A stretch of DNA of 64,000 nucleotides from Leptospirales bacterium. GTDB lineage: Bacteria; Spirochaetota; Leptospiria; Leptospirales; Leptonemataceae. The DNA lies in NCBI GenBank assembly GCA_019694655.1, contig JAIBBN010000002.1, forward strand, positions 496,001-560,000, in the 5' to 3' direction. A program made the position numbers and the translations under genes. The notes beneath the pieces are model-generated. The model ran no database searches and was not told the DNA's origin. It was given only the letters and a program-made list of their open reading frames with translations. This document shows positions 42,961 through 52,213 of this stretch, piece after piece (position 1 is the first letter of the stretch; the number at the start of each line of letters is the position of its first letter).

Positions 42961-44342
42961 GGTTCGTTCTCCCGCCCCTCGCGAAGCCAGTTTTCAGGAA
43001 TCAAGACGTCCGCCAGCCCGGCCATGGCTATAACAGCGCTCTGTTCCCGCGCCCGAAGCTCAATCGCTTCGAGTTCAAATCGAAACAGCTCTTCCCATAA
43101 GGCCAGGACGCTTACAAATTCCATGCGCCCTGCCTCATAGGCCAGCATCGCTGAATCGCGCGCCGCCCGCGCCCGGGGCAGAAGTTCGCTGCGATAGATC
43201 GTTGCCTGCTCGCGCAAGGAGCGGCGCTCGGCCTGCAAGGCACGATAGGCGCTGATCACACGCAGTTCTGCGTCTTCCGCGCCGCTGCTGGCGGCTTGCT
43301 CAGCCGCACTGGCCGAAAGAATTTGATTGTGGTTCGACAATGCGCTCCACAGAGGTACACGAATGGTAACACCCACGGAATATTCCTGTTCCGTACCGCG
43401 CCGTAGCGACAGCCAATCACTCTGTCTCCTGATTCGTTCGTAGCCAGCAAAGACCGCAAAATCGGGAAGATAGTCCAGCCAGGCTCGAGATCTTCGCACT
43501 CCGCCTTCCACATGATCTACGCGTACGATAGCCGCTTCAATGCTGCGTTGGCGCAGCGCTGCCGCGTCGGTCGGCAAGCGCTCTTCGACTTGCGCAAGCA
43601 AACCCGGCAATTGATTGGCCGCAAGCAACCCGGCGACATCAAGATCATGGTCGTGTTCCACAGTCTGTGCGGGCGTCGGCGCAGCCAGCAAGTAGCGCAA
43701 CTGCTCCTGGTGAACGGCGTGTTCCAGCTCAATGGCCGTCAATCGCTGGCGGTAGGAATCGGCGCGAACCTGGGCTGAAGCGGCGTCCGCCAGCAAGCCC
43801 TGGCCGCCGGCATATCGCGCCCGCGCCGATGCCGCCAGCAGCCCGCCGCGATCGACGAAGGCCCGCGCCAGGCGCATTCCATCTTCGGTCCGCTGGTAGT
43901 CGACCAGGGTGCGCAGCAACTCGCCTACCAGGTTGTTTTGCTCCAGGCTAAGACGCAGAGTTTCGCGCTCCGCATCCAGGGCGCGGCGGCGAGCATCCAG
44001 ACTCAGCTTCCCCGGAAAGGGAATCTCCTGTTCGATGCGCAGCTCATTGCTGCGCATCGAACCTTCCATATAATCCGCGGATGGGTAGTAAGTTGTCTCA
44101 CGGGAGCTGGAACGCTTGCGCTCCAGCATCAAACGCGGATCTGGATACAGTCGCGCCGCAAGTGCTGCGCCTTCTTGGGCAGACCGGGCCTGCAGACGCT
44201 GGCGCACAATGCGCGGATGCTGCTGCAGGGCGCGCTGCAGTTGCATCTCCAGCACTCCGCCGCCCTGGGCCAGTAGCGTTTGCGGCAAAATGAGCGCAAG
44301 AAGGCCCACCAGAATCGATAGAATAACTTTGGTCTTGAACAT
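42957..44342 (-). CDS. Outer membrane efflux protein, TolC/CusC family
   Basis: A 461-aa TolC-family protein. A signal peptide (VILSILVGLLALILPQTLLA) is followed by two outer-membrane-efflux repeats of long heptad helices (LQRALQQHPRIVRQRLQA and later RVISAYRALQAERRSLREQA). These form the periplasmic tunnel and beta-barrel of a tripartite pump. First gene of the efflux operon as transcribed on the minus strand, overlapping the CusB-like start by four bases. The 3' part ends ADVLIPENWLREGRENEP. Confidence 0.93.
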   Translation of the reverse strand: MFKTKVILSILVGLLALILPQTLLAQGGGVLEMQLQRALQQHPRIVRQRLQARSAQEGAALAARLYPDPRLMLERKRSSSRETTYYPSADYMEGSMRSNELRIEQEIPFPGKLSLDARRRALDAERETLRLSLEQNNLVGELLRTLVDYQRTEDGMRLARAFVDRGGLLAASARARYAGGQGLLADAASAQVRADSYRQRLTAIELEHAVHQEQLRYLLAAPTPAQTVEHDHDLDVAGLLAANQLPGLLAQVEERLPTDAAALRQRSIEAAIVRVDHVEGGVRRSRAWLDYLPDFAVFAGYERIRRQSDWLSLRRGTEQEYSVGVTIRVPLWSALSNHNQILSASAAEQAASSGAEDAELRVISAYRALQAERRSLREQATIYRSELLPRARAARDSAMLAYEAGRMEFVSVLALWEELFRFELEAIELRAREQSAVIAMAGLADVLIPENWLREGRENEP

Positions 44343-44435
44343 TTAAATCTCCGGCGAGCCGTAGTCATACGGCTGCGCAGGCCATGCTCCACGGAACGGA
44401 GGAGCGCGGCGGCAGGCGCAGAAGCGCAGGAGATT

Positions 44436-44861
44436 CTAGACCAGTAGACGCAGGTTTTTGAGAAAAAGTCGATTGGGGGGCGGCGCAGGGCTGCCAGCTA
44501 AAAGGCGTGATCCGATCCAACCCATCTGGTTGGGCAACTGGGCCAATGCGACCTGCGCCTCACTGACCTGAATGGTCAGCGCATTCGCCGGGCCTTTTGC
44601 GGACTCCAACAGCCAAACCGTACGGCAACAAAGTCCATTGCAATGCGGCAGCTCTTGTGCCCAGCCGCGGTGCGAACCGAGCGGGGCCTGCCGATGACAG
44701 GGCGGCACTGCTTGCAGTGCTGCGGAATCCGCATTGCCGCGCAGGCCAGAGGATAACAGAGCCTGAAGCGGCGACTGGCAGCAAACAGCTGGCATAGCCA
44801 GGGCCGCGGCCAGGGCTGCCGTCGATACCGCGACGCGCCAATGTAGCTTTATGGCGAACAC
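44436..44861 (-). CDS. Small Cys/His-rich exported protein of the efflux locus
   Basis: A 141-aa protein not assigned to a family. A GTG start at 44861 with AAGG eight bases upstream gives a good signal peptide (AVSTAALAAALAMPAVCCQS). The mature part contains PPCHRQ and HCNGLCCR, a Cys/His cluster suitable for a thiophilic metal ion, reminiscent of DUF2946-type proteins found with copper efflux pumps. The C-terminal half resembles a non-specific soluble domain. It lies 93 bases upstream of the TolC-family gene on the same strand. A periplasmic metal chaperone or sensor is possible but inferred only from context. Confidence 0.6.
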   Translation of the reverse strand: MFAIKLHWRVAVSTAALAAALAMPAVCCQSPLQALLSSGLRGNADSAALQAVPPCHRQAPLGSHRGWAQELPHCNGLCCRTVWLLESAKGPANALTIQVSEAQVALAQLPNQMGWIGSRLLAGSPAPPPNRLFLKNLRLLV

Positions 44862-44902
44862 AAATCGAACCTTAAATTGACGTAAGGCCTGGCCCGGAGC
44901 GG

Positions 44903-46768
44903 TCAATTGTTTTCAGCCGCCGGCTCCAGGAATTCAAGGCGCCAGTCTCCGCGATTGCCGGCCAGATCAACCGCCTGGAGCGAAAGAATGGCCCCGCGCG
45001 CCGGAATCATGGCCCGAGGAATACGCAACACCAGCGCTCCCCGATCGGCAATCCATTCGGCGCTCAGCTGGCGGCCATCAAGCAGCGCCAGAGTCGCACG
45101 CGGATCAAAACCGGCGCCCTCCTCCAGCGGAGTGTACTCACGCACCAGAACGCCGGGTTCATCCAATTCACCCGGGGCCTGCCACAACCAGGCCGGAAGC
45201 AGGCGCGGCGGAGAATGATCCTCAAGCTGGGCGATCCAGCCGGTTCGCGGCAGATCAAAGCGGTAGTTGCATTGCGCCCCGCAATGTGCTACCGCTGCCA
45301 GCGGCGACCAGCGGCCAATCGCTTCGCTGTAGAGATAGATCGCGCCGCGGCCGCCCGGCGGCGCCGGGAAGCTGGCCAGGCCGTTCAACTGAGTGCGTAG
45401 ATAAAGATCCCGGGCCCGAAATTCGAAGATCGGACCGGCAAGAGCAAGTGCGCCATTGTGCAAGGCCGCTTTCGCCGCTTCCGGAAGTTGCTCCACCGGC
45501 ATCAGCAGGCCTTCCCCTGGCAAGAACAGCGATCCGGGCGCACTGCTGACATTCAAACGGGCGCCCCCGCTTGACGCTTGCAGGCCAGCTGCCCGACCTG
45601 CAGGAAGGGGCGTCCAGTGCACATCCTCCCCCTGGCTTGAGCCCGCCGGAATTGCTCCAGCCGCCTTCAATTCAAAATTCAATTCGCCGATGTTGCCTGC
45701 CTCGTCGGCCAATTCGATATGCAAGCGGCGCTGACCCTCGGCAGGTATGCGCAGCGCTACAGCGCCAGGCATTGCCAGATTGTAAACGTATTCCTTGCCA
45801 ACATTGGTGCGCGCGACGTCGTAGAATTCGCCGGAGCGCCCCAGATCCTGAGGAAGCAAACGATCCAGGCTTCGAAAGTAAAGTTGCCTCTCATTGTCGC
45901 TCAAGCGTACTGAGTAAACTCCATTGCGATTGCGCGAGGCCATGCGATCGAAGCCGCCAACAAACAGCCGCAACGGCTCGTCGGCCGGCAGCGGCGGTAA
46001 ATCGGCATCCAGGCGAAAGCGCTGGCGCACAGGCGTTCCACTATCCATGGGAAGCAAAGGCACGCTGATGGTCGAACCGTCGCTGCGCTGAATATAAAGC
46101 GTAGCCAGCGTTGGCGCTTCGTGATCTTCGATTTCGATGCCTGGAATGGTCAAAGGATCAACGTACTGCCCATCTCGCCAAATTTCAAAATGCAAATGCG
46201 GCGGCCCGCTGCCGCTCTCGCCGGTTCGCGCCAGGCAATCCCCCTGCTGGTAGCGAAAGGCGCCGCCCGTGGGAATACTGATCACGCTCTCAAAATACCG
46301 GCGACGACCCAGCAGCTCCAGCGCCTGGCGAAAATAGTCGAGATCGCTGGCAACATCGCAGCGATAATCCTGGAGATGTCCAAAGGTGAAATGCAAGCCG
46401 TTGTCCGCAGCAAAGAAGATGGCGTTGCCATAGCCGCGTTCGGACATGGAGATCCGTTCAACCCGACCGCTGGCCGGTGCGTGCACAGGCAGCCCGATGC
46501 GACCAAAGGTCTTGTAGTCGAGTCCCTGGTGGTAACGCCCAAGTTTTCGGTATTCGCCAAAGCTTCCCGAGACATAGACGCGTCCGCTAAGCGGATGGCG
46601 CAGAGCTTGCGGCGGCGCCTGAATGCCTGGCGCTTGCTGGCCGCCAGGCTCTGCGGCAACAGCAATAGCCGCAATGGCCAGTACGATCAGCGCAGCTCGA
46701 GATAGGAAGCCAGCTCGCGAATATCTTGCTGGTAGCGAGTCTCTTCGTTGTAGGTATCGAGAATCCAT
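44903..46768 (-). CDS. M23 family metallopeptidase with long C-terminal region
   Basis: A 621-aa exported protein. A signal or anchor (AALIVLAIAAIAVAA, 25-39) is followed by an M23 (LytM-like) domain at about 57-215: GSFGEYRKLGRYHQGLDYK with His80 and Asp84, and PPHLHFEIWRDG with the H-x-H Zn ligand. M23 enzymes cut peptidoglycan cross-links; all four zinc or catalytic positions appear intact. The remaining about 400 residues are beta-rich, perhaps Ig-like repeats, and hold no recognised motif. The start overlaps the upstream double-CBM gene by 82 bases. An alternative later start was not found. Confidence 0.9.
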   Translation of the reverse strand: MDSRYLQRRDSLPARYSRAGFLSRAALIVLAIAAIAVAAEPGGQQAPGIQAPPQALRHPLSGRVYVSGSFGEYRKLGRYHQGLDYKTFGRIGLPVHAPASGRVERISMSERGYGNAIFFAADNGLHFTFGHLQDYRCDVASDLDYFRQALELLGRRRYFESVISIPTGGAFRYQQGDCLARTGESGSGPPHLHFEIWRDGQYVDPLTIPGIEIEDHEAPTLATLYIQRSDGSTISVPLLPMDSGTPVRQRFRLDADLPPLPADEPLRLFVGGFDRMASRNRNGVYSVRLSDNERQLYFRSLDRLLPQDLGRSGEFYDVARTNVGKEYVYNLAMPGAVALRIPAEGQRRLHIELADEAGNIGELNFELKAAGAIPAGSSQGEDVHWTPLPAGRAAGLQASSGGARLNVSSAPGSLFLPGEGLLMPVEQLPEAAKAALHNGALALAGPIFEFRARDLYLRTQLNGLASFPAPPGGRGAIYLYSEAIGRWSPLAAVAHCGAQCNYRFDLPRTGWIAQLEDHSPPRLLPAWLWQAPGELDEPGVLVREYTPLEEGAGFDPRATLALLDGRQLSAEWIADRGALVLRIPRAMIPARGAILSLQAVDLAGNRGDWRLEFLEPAAENN

Positions 46769-47541
46769 CGCCCGTCCGCTACGAACTTGTAAAGGTAGGC
46801 GCCCGGCCGCAAGCGAAGTCGCAGCCGGAAGATGCCATCCGAACCTTTTTCCAGGATATCGTTTTCAGGGTTCCAGTTGTTGAAATCGCCGACCAGCGAG
46901 ATATTTCGCGCCGCCGGCTGATAGATCGCGAACTCGACAAGTCGCTCATCGCCCGGGCGCTCCTCGCGCAGAACGCGCACTGTGGCCTGTCGGTTTACAT
47001 CGGTCTGGCCCAGATAGAAGACGGATCGATATCCGCCGAGACCATCATCTTCATTGTTACGGTGTGTGGGATCGGCGGTCCAGATGTTATCGACCAGAAA
47101 CTTGTAACGATACCTCTGAACCTGCTGGCCAAGCTCCACCTCGCGAACCGGCAGCACCAGATAGTAGACTCCGTTGCGATTGCGATGCATCGGCAGTCGC
47201 TGCCAGTTGTTAAAGTCGCCGGCAATCAGCACATCCCGAGCTCGATAGCCGTAGTAGGTAAACAGAATACCCCGCAGCAAATAGTGGCCGGTCGCTGCAG
47301 CGTAGTTGGTGTCGATGATGCGCACATAGCGCGGCGCCACAGCGCGTCGCAGGGTCTGCAATTGATGCAGGGTGTGGACCAGACCGCCGCGGCCATCCTG
47401 TGCGATGTCCTCCAGGCCCGAATCGCTGGAATTGTAGCCTCCCTCCCAGCCTTCGGCGCGCAGTCCGCCGGGCCACGGCGCCAGCGAGCAGATCAACATT
47501 GCCAGGAAAAGCGCAGAAAAGAGGCGAAATCTGTAAGTCAT
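46687..47541 (-). CDS. Exported protein with two glycogen-binding (CBM48/AMPK-beta) domains
   Basis: A 284-aa protein. A signal peptide (FRLFSALFLAMLICSLAPWP) is followed by two related domains. Domain 1 has DVLIAGDFNNWQRLPMHRNR, GVYYLVLPVREVE and YRYKFLVDNIW. Domain 2 has ISLVGDFNNWNPENDILEKG, GIFRLRLRLRPGAYLYKFVA and DGRWILDTYNEE. The GDFNNW Trp/Asn pattern is the AMPK-beta/CBM48 carbohydrate-binding signature. With no catalytic domain, it is a periplasmic or surface carbohydrate- or glycan-binding protein. It may target the adjacent M23 peptidase. The ATG at 47541 gives the signal peptide; a longer start exists. Confidence 0.9.
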   Translation of the reverse strand: MTYRFRLFSALFLAMLICSLAPWPGGLRAEGWEGGYNSSDSGLEDIAQDGRGGLVHTLHQLQTLRRAVAPRYVRIIDTNYAAATGHYLLRGILFTYYGYRARDVLIAGDFNNWQRLPMHRNRNGVYYLVLPVREVELGQQVQRYRYKFLVDNIWTADPTHRNNEDDGLGGYRSVFYLGQTDVNRQATVRVLREERPGDERLVEFAIYQPAARNISLVGDFNNWNPENDILEKGSDGIFRLRLRLRPGAYLYKFVADGRWILDTYNEETRYQQDIRELASYLELR

Positions 47542-47648
47542 AGCCGATTGCGAAAAGTGGCCAGGCGGCCTGAAATGGCTGTACGCCGCCGGGCCTATCT
47601 TCAATAAGTGTCGATACTCTATTGAGGATCGCTTGAGCCAAAACTCGT

Positions 47649-50600
47649 ATGGCTGATCAAACGCAGTATAGCGCCGAGGAAAAACAGCAAATCCAGGAGT
47701 TGCTGACCCCGCTTTCCGAAGAGAACCAGGAAGAATCCTTCTCGCCCATGCTGCGACAGTATCGCGAGGATGTGCGCGATTTCAGTCCGCCACAAGAGGC
47801 GGCGGACCCCGGCCAGACCATGACAGGCGGCGGGCCAGACCTCAGCGGCCTGGAGTCGCTCTATGCCGATCAACCCGGCGACAGCCCTTCCCCCGCCGAC
47901 AGCGCTCCGGGCGATGCCGATTTCGACCTGGGCTACGCCGATACCGCCCTGGAACATGCAGCGGCAGACGAACCCTTGCTGCCTCCCGCCAGCGAATCCA
48001 GCTTCGATGGCGCAGAAAGCAGCCCTGACCTGGGCGCACAAGATTTTGGATTTGATACTTCCTCCGCTGCGGATGCGGGATTGGGAGGCGGCTTCGAGGC
48101 AGGAGACCTTGAAGCGCCGCTCGATACCGCCACCGATGTCGATGCAGACTTTCGGTTTGAGCCGGAAGGCAATGGCGGCCAGGCTGCAGATTTTGGCAGT
48201 GATCTGGGATTGACCTCAGACTTTGGCGGCGCTTCGGATCTGGATGCTGGCGCGCCAGCAAGCGACGCCGCTGATTTTGATTTTGGCGCGCTGGACAGCG
48301 CGGCGCCAACAGCGACGGCAGCTACGCCCGATGTTGACGCCTTTGCTCTGGAAGACGGAGGGGATCCTGGCATTCCAACGGGCTCGGCTTCGGGCGGAGG
48401 CGATGATTTTGGCCTCGATGATCTCGATCAGCTGGGCGGCGGTGCGACTGCGCTCGATGCCCCCGGTGAGGATTTATCCTTCGATGCGCCGCTTTCGGAC
48501 GAAAAAGTCCCGACCGCTGGCGGCGCCGATGATTTTGATTTTGGAGCGCCAGACTTGCCATCGACCGAGGTCAGCGGCGCCGCCGTTGGTTCGGATTTTG
48601 ACTTTGGCGCGCCGACGGAAACTCCGGTCGCCGGCGGCAGCGAAGGCGATCTGGAACTGGGCGGCGGCGGCGATGACGCCGCGGACTTTGGATTTGATGA
48701 CCTCAGCGGAGGATCGAGCGCTGCCGGCGAGTTCAGCGATGATTTCGGCGGCGGCCTTGGCGGCGAAGCGCTGGATAGCGGCGCCGCCCTGGACAGCGGA
48801 CTGGAATCCGATCTCAGCGTAGACGCCGGCGATCTGGCCGCCATGCACCAGCAGGCGCAACTGGACAGCGGCATTGGCGATGAATTTACAGATGAAGATC
48901 TGGCGCGCATCCGTTCTGCGCTAACCGATTATCCGCCCGGCGTCAAAAAGACGGTCATCGACGCCATCGTGAACGAAAAGATCAGTCAGCCTGACCAGCG
49001 GCTGCTGATCAACATGATCATCGACCAGGCGGAGTCGGAGCAGATTGCCGACTTCCTCGAAGCGCGCCTTGGCTATCGTCCGGATACAGCGCCATCGCAG
49101 GTTACCAAAGAAGGCGTTCAGATCATCTACACCGATGAGCTGAGTCCGGAATCTCTGGCCCGACGCCGTACGCGCAATCGACTGATTCTTATTGCTGCCG
49201 CCGCGGGGATCGCCCTCAGCGCACTGACCATTGGCGTTATTACTTTCTTTCGCTATTACAGTATTCAAGGGCGCTATGAAGCGGGTCTTGAGGAATGGAT
49301 CGCTGCCCAACGAACATTGAGCGACGCCGAACGCCTGGCGCACCGCGAGCGCGCTGAAAAGCTATACCAGGAAGCCCTGGCCGCTGCCGGCGGTAAACAC
49401 GACCCGGAGTGGCAGGGATTGTATGGCATGGCTGCAATGAAGGCCGGATTTTTTGACGATGCTTTTGTGAAGCTCTTTGGCGCCGTCGATCCAGACTATG
49501 GACAGGATCGCGCCGAAAGCGCCTGGAACTGGCCGGAGCGACGGGCGCCCCTGATTCGACCGGCCAGCGGCAGCCGCTGGCCCTCCGCTGCGGATTATGC
49601 TGCAGGCGATCGCGCGCTGTTGACTGATCGCGACAATATTCAACGCCGGGTGAGCATCCCCGGCGCCTACATTGTGGACCGGCTGCGCGACCAGGAAATG
49701 AACAAGATGACGCTGGTGCGCCTGGCGCGCTTTCATTCCAATACAGCGCGGAATTTCACGGACAGCGAACTTGGGCGCAAATACAAGAATGACGAACTGG
49801 CCATCGACTACTACCGTTTGATCCTGACCCTGATGAACCGTCCGGATGACGCGGACGCGATGGCCGGCATTGGCGACATTTACTACGCCCGGGGCGACTA
49901 TGCCGCCGCAGCTCGCGAGTACAACAACATCATCTCCCGCTTCCCCAAGGATGTGCGAGGCCACGCTGGATTGCTGAATACCTATATACAAATATGGCGA
50001 AGCAATCAAGACCCGCGCTTCGTGCTGGCCAAGCACCGCGAAATCCGAGCGCTTGGACTGGAAGAGGAATTGCCGCTTTATCTGACTGCAAAGTTGGCCG
50101 GTTTCTATATTGATCTTGATCCCGATCAGGTCCGCATCCGCTACCAGGTCGACCCGGTGGACGCACTCAGCGGGCTCGATATCCACGACAACGCCCAGCA
50201 TCTATTGCAGCTCGTATTTGACAAAGAGGAGAATCGCGACGGCGAAGAGGTCATCGGCGCTCGCTACGGAGAAGGCTTTTACCAGCGCGGTCGCTTTTTA
50301 CTCAAGGAGCGCGAAGCCCTGCAAGCGCTGCGCCAGTTTCAGAATGCCCACAATTTCGATCCCCGAAACTTCCTGGCCGTCAATGCGATGGGCGAGTACT
50401 ACCGCAGCGTCCGCGACTTCGATCGCGCCAGTCAGTATTTCTTGAAGGCGCTGGAAATTCAGCGCGACTGGGCTCGTTCAGCGGGCGCCAGGCCAGAAGA
50501 TGAAACTCTGCTGGCCGGGGACCTGGGCAAGATCTACTACAATCTGGGCAGCCTTATCTTCTTGCGCTACGCCGGTTTTCCCGGCGGCGATACCATTGGG

Positions 50601-51302
50601 TTTCCCGACTCGCGCATGTATCCGGATCGAGCGCACGATGAGCCGGATACACCGGAAATGCAGATGCGCCGCGAGCAGTTGCTGCGTGCACGCCAGTACC
50701 TGGAGGAAGCGATGCGCCAGCACCTGCGCGATTCTGCGGCGCTGGCCAATCTCGGCTACTGGATGGGTTGGATCGACTATATGAGTTCCGATTTTGAGGG
50801 CGCCTTGCAGGATTGGGATGGGATCGATCCGCAGTATGGCAACCAGGACGCGGCGCTTGCATTGGCGCGCGCCAACGCCTACTTCTATACTGACCAGTCG
50901 CGCGCTTCGCTGGGCGCCTACCTGAAGCTGAAGAACGATCTGGAGCGCGAACTGGCAGGCATCTCCGAGCCGGATCCAGCCAACCACCAGCAACTGGGAC
51001 TCTTCCGCAGCATGGCCTCAGTCTACAACAACATTGGCGCCATTTATGAAAAGGAATATGTTGAACTATATAGGCGCGGCGGCGCGCAGCAGGACCTCAG
51101 GCGACTGGAGCAGAATGCCCTGCTCTACTACACAAGGGCCGTCGATGTTTCCCATTCAGTGAATGAAGACAACGAAATTGCCCGAAACAATCTGGCGCTG
51201 GCCTTCAAGTACAGTCGCGATGCCCAGGGGCTGCAATTTCGGGAACCATTGATTGACGATTGGCTGCCGCCAATGCTGTCCTCGCTCAAGGACTCCCTAT
51301 AA
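47649..51302 (+). CDS. Very large TPR membrane protein, flagellar collar (FlcA)-like
   Basis: A 1217-aa protein. Residues about 90-395 are a low-complexity acidic region with many DFGFD/DFDFG repeats and Ala/Gly/Ser spacers. A conserved helical segment (about 415-505) then precedes a single membrane helix (LILIAAAAGIALSALTIGVI, about 512-531). The rest (about 550-1217) is a long TPR array in the periplasm. The order acidic cytoplasmic arm, one membrane span and periplasmic TPRs resembles Borrelia FlcA (BB0326), a collar protein of the spirochaetal motor. Equivalence is inferred from layout only. Convergent to the WecG-like gene. Confidence 0.88.
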   Translation: MADQTQYSAEEKQQIQELLTPLSEENQEESFSPMLRQYREDVRDFSPPQEAADPGQTMTGGGPDLSGLESLYADQPGDSPSPADSAPGDADFDLGYADTALEHAAADEPLLPPASESSFDGAESSPDLGAQDFGFDTSSAADAGLGGGFEAGDLEAPLDTATDVDADFRFEPEGNGGQAADFGSDLGLTSDFGGASDLDAGAPASDAADFDFGALDSAAPTATAATPDVDAFALEDGGDPGIPTGSASGGGDDFGLDDLDQLGGGATALDAPGEDLSFDAPLSDEKVPTAGGADDFDFGAPDLPSTEVSGAAVGSDFDFGAPTETPVAGGSEGDLELGGGGDDAADFGFDDLSGGSSAAGEFSDDFGGGLGGEALDSGAALDSGLESDLSVDAGDLAAMHQQAQLDSGIGDEFTDEDLARIRSALTDYPPGVKKTVIDAIVNEKISQPDQRLLINMIIDQAESEQIADFLEARLGYRPDTAPSQVTKEGVQIIYTDELSPESLARRRTRNRLILIAAAAGIALSALTIGVITFFRYYSIQGRYEAGLEEWIAAQRTLSDAERLAHRERAEKLYQEALAAAGGKHDPEWQGLYGMAAMKAGFFDDAFVKLFGAVDPDYGQDRAESAWNWPERRAPLIRPASGSRWPSAADYAAGDRALLTDRDNIQRRVSIPGAYIVDRLRDQEMNKMTLVRLARFHSNTARNFTDSELGRKYKNDELAIDYYRLILTLMNRPDDADAMAGIGDIYYARGDYAAAAREYNNIISRFPKDVRGHAGLLNTYIQIWRSNQDPRFVLAKHREIRALGLEEELPLYLTAKLAGFYIDLDPDQVRIRYQVDPVDALSGLDIHDNAQHLLQLVFDKEENRDGEEVIGARYGEGFYQRGRFLLKEREALQALRQFQNAHNFDPRNFLAVNAMGEYYRSVRDFDRASQYFLKALEIQRDWARSAGARPEDETLLAGDLGKIYYNLGSLIFLRYAGFPGGDTIGFPDSRMYPDRAHDEPDTPEMQMRREQLLRARQYLEEAMRQHLRDSAALANLGYWMGWIDYMSSDFEGALQDWDGIDPQYGNQDAALALARANAYFYTDQSRASLGAYLKLKNDLERELAGISEPDPANHQQLGLFRSMASVYNNIGAIYEKEYVELYRRGGAQQDLRRLEQNALLYYTRAVDVSHSVNEDNEIARNNLALAFKYSRDAQGLQFREPLIDDWLPPMLSSLKDSL

Positions 51303-51349
51303 GGCGCATTCGGCGGAAACGACGCTGAATTCTTGCTGAAGAACTTTGA

Positions 51350-52213
51350 CTACTTTCGGCGGCGCAGCGAACGCCAGATCGTCGCCATGTAGAAATAGAC
51401 CGTAGCAAAAACGCGATCCAGAAGCCAGGGACGTGAAATAGTTCGCCACAGCCAGGCGATTCCGCGCAATTGAAAGTAGTCCGGCGCTTTGCGCTCTTTG
51501 CCAGCCAACACATCGAAGGCGCCATCCACTCCCACAACAACGCCATGAGAAAGATACTGCCAGTTATCCCGAATCCACATCTCTTGAAAGGGGAAGCCCA
51601 TGCCAATCAGGATAATGTCTGGCGCTGATTTGCGCAGCGATTCCTTGATCAGCATCTCGCGCTCGCGAGTAAAGTAGCCCTCCTGCCGGCCAATGATGCG
51701 CACTCCGGGAAAGCTTCTGGTCAGGTTGAAGAAGACTCGTTCGAGGTTCTCCATCCGTGATCCAAGCAGGTAGATCGTCAGATTGTTTTTTGCCGCCAGT
51801 CGTACCAGATCCATCAGGAAAGCAATCATAGGTATGCGCTCTTTGAGCGGATGCCCCAGCTTTCGCGCCGCCCAGAGCAAACCGGCGCCATCGGGTAATA
51901 TCAATCGCGCTTGATCGAAGATGAAGCTCAGTTTGCGACTGGAGCGCAGACGCATCAGCTTGATCGGATCCAGGAAAAGGATATGGTGCGGCCCGCTCCG
52001 CTTTTCGATCATATCCAGCGCAGCGCCAATGGCCTCGTCGCGACTGACATTATCGATGGGCGCGTCCAGCAGGTCCTCGCGCCGCAGCGAGGTGAGGTCA
52101 ATGGACTTGTATTCCAGGAGATAATCCCGGTCCTCTTTGGCCGACTCAATCGACAAGACGCTTCCCTCGGTTGCCACGGGGCTCAGGATATTATGTCCCG
52201 CGCACCGCGTCAA
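51350..52213 (-). CDS. WecG/TagA/CpsF family glycosyltransferase
   Basis: A 287-aa cytoplasmic GT26 family enzyme. It has LFLDPIKLMRLRSSRKLSFI, ARLILPDGAGLLWAARKLG, IYLLGSRMENLERVFFNL, APDIILIGMGFPFQEMWIRD and VVVGVDGAFDVLAGKERKAP, the ordered motifs of the family. The C-terminal hydrophobic helix (FYMATIWRSL) lets it approach the membrane. WecG adds ManNAcA to the lipid I analogue of enterobacterial common antigen; TagA adds ManNAc to teichoic-acid linker lipids. Here it probably acts on a lipid-linked glycan intermediate. TTG start at the ThiE-like stop; a TTG at 52156 after GAGGGA is an alternative. Confidence 0.95.
   Translation of the reverse strand: MTRCAGHNILSPVATEGSVLSIESAKEDRDYLLEYKSIDLTSLRREDLLDAPIDNVSRDEAIGAALDMIEKRSGPHHILFLDPIKLMRLRSSRKLSFIFDQARLILPDGAGLLWAARKLGHPLKERIPMIAFLMDLVRLAAKNNLTIYLLGSRMENLERVFFNLTRSFPGVRIIGRQEGYFTREREMLIKESLRKSAPDIILIGMGFPFQEMWIRDNWQYLSHGVVVGVDGAFDVLAGKERKAPDYFQLRGIAWLWRTISRPWLLDRVFATVYFYMATIWRSLRRRK

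Noticed and set aside
48000-48800. DNA repeats in the 5' part of the large TPR gene considered as a CRISPR-like or tandem repeat array
   Set aside because: The repeats are irregular in length and are explained by recurring DFDFG-type codons. No constant repeat and spacer structure is present.
47842-48910. Several long minus-strand frames rich in Arg, Pro and Ser
   Set aside because: They mirror the acidic DFGFD repeat region of the TPR gene; repetitive GC-rich coding leaves open frames on the other strand.
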